A DNA stretch of 64,000 nucleotides from Monarcha castaneiventris obscurior (Eukaryota; Chordata; Aves; Passeriformes; Monarchidae), in the NCBI GenBank assembly GCA_026261815.1, contig JAMPIT010000884.1:14617210-14681209 (forward strand), read 5' to 3'. A model generated the notes under the pieces. That model was given only the letters and a program-made list of their open reading frames with translations, ran no database searches and was not told the origin of the DNA. Shown one piece after another: positions 61,620 to 64,000 of the stretch. Position 1 is the stretch's first letter; every line of letters starts with the position of its first letter. The position numbers and the translations under genes are program-made.

Positions 61620-64000
61620 TGCGTTCTGCTCTCTGGGTGCATCCCGGCACGCTGAGCTCCCCCTCCCCGCCAGGGCCAGGCTGCAGCAGCACCTCTCTGC
61701 CTTCCTGACCACCAACCCCACACTCAGGAGGACGGGGAGAAGCTGCAGCACCCTGTCATCGTGGCAGGCTGTGCCAACATGCCGGGGAAGGGGAGATGTG
61801 TGGCAGTGCACACAAATGCACTTTTCCAAGGCTAGCCACTCACACAGATGCCCTGGCTTTGTGCTGGGCTTTGACTGCCTGCACTGGGGAATCAGTTCCC
61901 TGCAGCCAGGGAATGTTTGTAGTTTCTGTAGTGAGGAAATGTACCCCTTTTCAGAGGTAACTGAGGTTTTTCCAGGTTAACTGAGGTTGTGCAGGTTGTT
62001 TTGGGGCGTTACACCCCTCACCTCTGTACCTGTGTCAAGGGGGCTGCAGGCAGCCCTTCTCCAGCCACCTCTCAGACTGCCTTTGGCACATCCTCACAGC
62101 TTGGCTATGCTGACCATGGACTGTCTCAGCCACCCAGTGCACAAACCAGCCCTAAGAAACACCAGAAAGCTAAAGCTGCTTCTCCTCTTGCTGTCCCAAA
62201 GCAAACTCAGCTTCCCCTCAGTGAATTCTGTTCACACAGGTAATGTGGATCCCACACACTGAGAGTGCCTCCTCCACGAGCCAGCTGCTTGCTCCTGACA
62301 CTCCGTGACAAAACAAGCCTCCTACCATGGACTCTTCACCTCGCTCCTCACCACTGCAACACCAGCTCTGCATGTACATTCTCTTCACTTCCAAATTCAC
62401 AGCAAGAGAAACAACCCCCAAATCACAAAGGCTGGACTAGGACAGAGCTTAAATTAATTAATGGGTAGCTCCAGCTACTCACCCACGCCTTCCAACCCAA
62501 GGGCCTCAGATGAGGTACTTCACGAGCACCCATTTCCCCTGCTGAAGAAAACATAAAATAGGACCATGAATTTAATTTGCTCACATGGGCCTGCACAGGA
62601 CTTAGACCCAAAAACCCCTTTCCTGCTCAGGATCCCAGCTCCCTACCAATATAGGTATCAATATGGCCCCCCACAGCTTATTTCACTCTTGTCTCATCAC
62701 CAGCCTCACCCCCACAACTGATTCCACTTTTGTCGGAGCTCCCAGGTGACTCCCTTGAGAAGGTTTCAGCACGTTTTCAGGTTCAGGAAGCTCATGTCGA
62801 TTTCCTCTACATCTTTATCTGAAGTTTTAATATTCTGGTACCAAGATTCTCATTTGTCCTTCTGTAATTTTTATCATCTCGATGCTCAGTTGCTGTGAGC
62901 TTTCATTTTTTGGCAACATTGATAAAGGGCTTGCTTTGTAAAAACAAGTTTTATTCCCCTTATAGTTGTAGAAGTAGGGCAAGCATGATTTAAATGCAAG
63001 AAATACTATATTAATTGTTTCTTTTGGTGAGCAGCAAGTAAGCATAGGAAACATCTATCTGGGTATTTATGCAGAATATTTTGCTGGAGTATCTGAGCAA
63101 CTACAAATCAAGCCAAACACAGAAAATCTCCTCGCTTCTCTAGGAATTGGACCCCTTGCTGCTTGCCTATTTTTAGTTTTAGCTGTTTCCATTGTGCTTT
63201 TTTAAGTTTAAGAAAGCAACAAAATAATGTTGTGCAGTATTTTCAGCCCAATTCACAACCACCTATCTTGGTCTTAGCTGTGGTACTGTTTAATTTAATA
63301 AGTACATTATAATTTTCCTATTTTATTTTCTATTACAACCATTAATAAACTTGATAGAAGCTGCAGCATGAACAAGTATTTGAGCTGGGATTAGCTTTGC
63401 TGCAGTTTTGGATAGGTGTAAATTTTTTGGCATAAATGGAAGATATTACACAAAGACAAAAAAAAATCTCTTTTTGCAGGAATAGAGATGTATCAAATCA
63501 GTGGCTGACTTATGAATGAAGTAGAGATATTTTGCAAGTTTTACAAGCATTGATTCAGTGAGCATGTTTTTTCTTTCAAGATTTCCAGCTCTACCTTGCA
63601 GACAAGGGCAAGCATAGATAAGAGCCAGACTTGAACTTTGAACCTTCTGAGGCTCAGATATCAAAACTTCCTATTTTATTTCCCTTTGTTTGAGGCTCCT
63701 CTGATGAGACACTAAGGAAAGTATGTTGTACTGTTCTCTAGTCTGTCCTTTGACAAAGACTATAACACCACACATACAGAGAGGTATAAATAAAACAAAG
63801 AGAAAAATTAACTTCCTGGAAGAAAAACTCCTGACTGTCCTCCCAAAATTATGTGCCAGCCCTGACCCTTTGTATGCATTAAGACATCCAAGCCTTTTAA
63901 CTTCATGAAAATCTGTTTAGATAGCTTACTCTGAGGGCAGATTTATGTCCAGAAAATTTGGAGTTGCTTACCAAAAGGATGAGAGTCATTTATTTTCCTG
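61620..64000. other. Unique noncoding sequence, no gene seen
   Basis: GC-richer to about 62.75 kb, then AT-rich. A short imperfect direct repeat (AGGT(T)AACTGAGGTT) lies at 61955-61988. A CAG/GTAATG donor-like site is at about 62236-62244 without a convincing acceptor. A weak MIR-like stretch may lie near 63585-63665. Open frames are short and undistinguished. Confidence 0.5.

Noticed and set aside
1..64000. CRISPR arrays, bacterial defence systems, tRNA/rRNA/snRNA genes, known microRNAs
   Set aside because: No regularly spaced repeats, no gene clusters and no recognised RNA sequence on either strand. The window is vertebrate-type noncoding DNA, so a prokaryotic system is not expected.

Overview
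The window looks like nuclear DNA from an amniote, most likely a bird. It is moderately AT-rich and has no operon-like gene packing and no convincing protein-coding exon. Interspersed repeats are sparse and old. The recognisable ones are two decayed CR1-clade LINE relics, several MIR/CORE-SINE-like relics and A/C-rich simple tracts. No young L1, Alu or B-type SINE is visible. The bird call is inference: the CR1 relics fit sauropsids and the low repeat load fits birds better than turtles or crocodilians. The open reading frames are short and without recognisable domains, many begin at GTG or TTG rather than ATG, and they are what chance gives in 64 kb. I read the window as intergenic or deep-intronic gene-desert DNA.

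Layout. 1-13.7 kb is mostly unique noncoding sequence with a MIR-like relic (about 5.55 kb) and a minus-strand CR1 ORF2 relic (7.84-8.37 kb). 13.75-16.33 kb holds a small CpG-rich patch followed by complex, homeodomain-motif-bearing sequence that resembles developmental conserved noncoding elements (CNEs). 16.4-24.2 kb holds SINE-like relics, a minus-strand CR1 3' end (about 17.9-18.14 kb), an A22/T11 tract and a 77-nt pure A/C tract. 24.2-25.0 kb carries two minus-strand open segments that resemble, in order, pieces of a Copia-type (UBN2) gag. 26.3-31.7 kb holds further CNE-like blocks, the densest being 29.7-31.7 kb. 36.6-36.9 kb contains a plus-strand MIR-like element with tRNA A/B-box-like sequence, and just after it a perfect 28-nt inverted repeat. 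45.99-49.1 kb and 57.9-59.0 kb hold more CNE-like blocks. 52.9-53.2 kb has an exon-like segment with good splice signals on both sides. 61.58-61.61 kb has two perfect octamers spaced exactly 20 bp apart.

If the CNE-like blocks are real they would be regulatory DNA for a developmental gene outside the window, but no gene inside the window lets me name it. I saw no CRISPR array, bacterial system, structural RNA gene, recognisable microRNA or intact transposon. No conservation, expression or database search could be run, so CNE, exon and gag calls are hypotheses with the deciding test stated.
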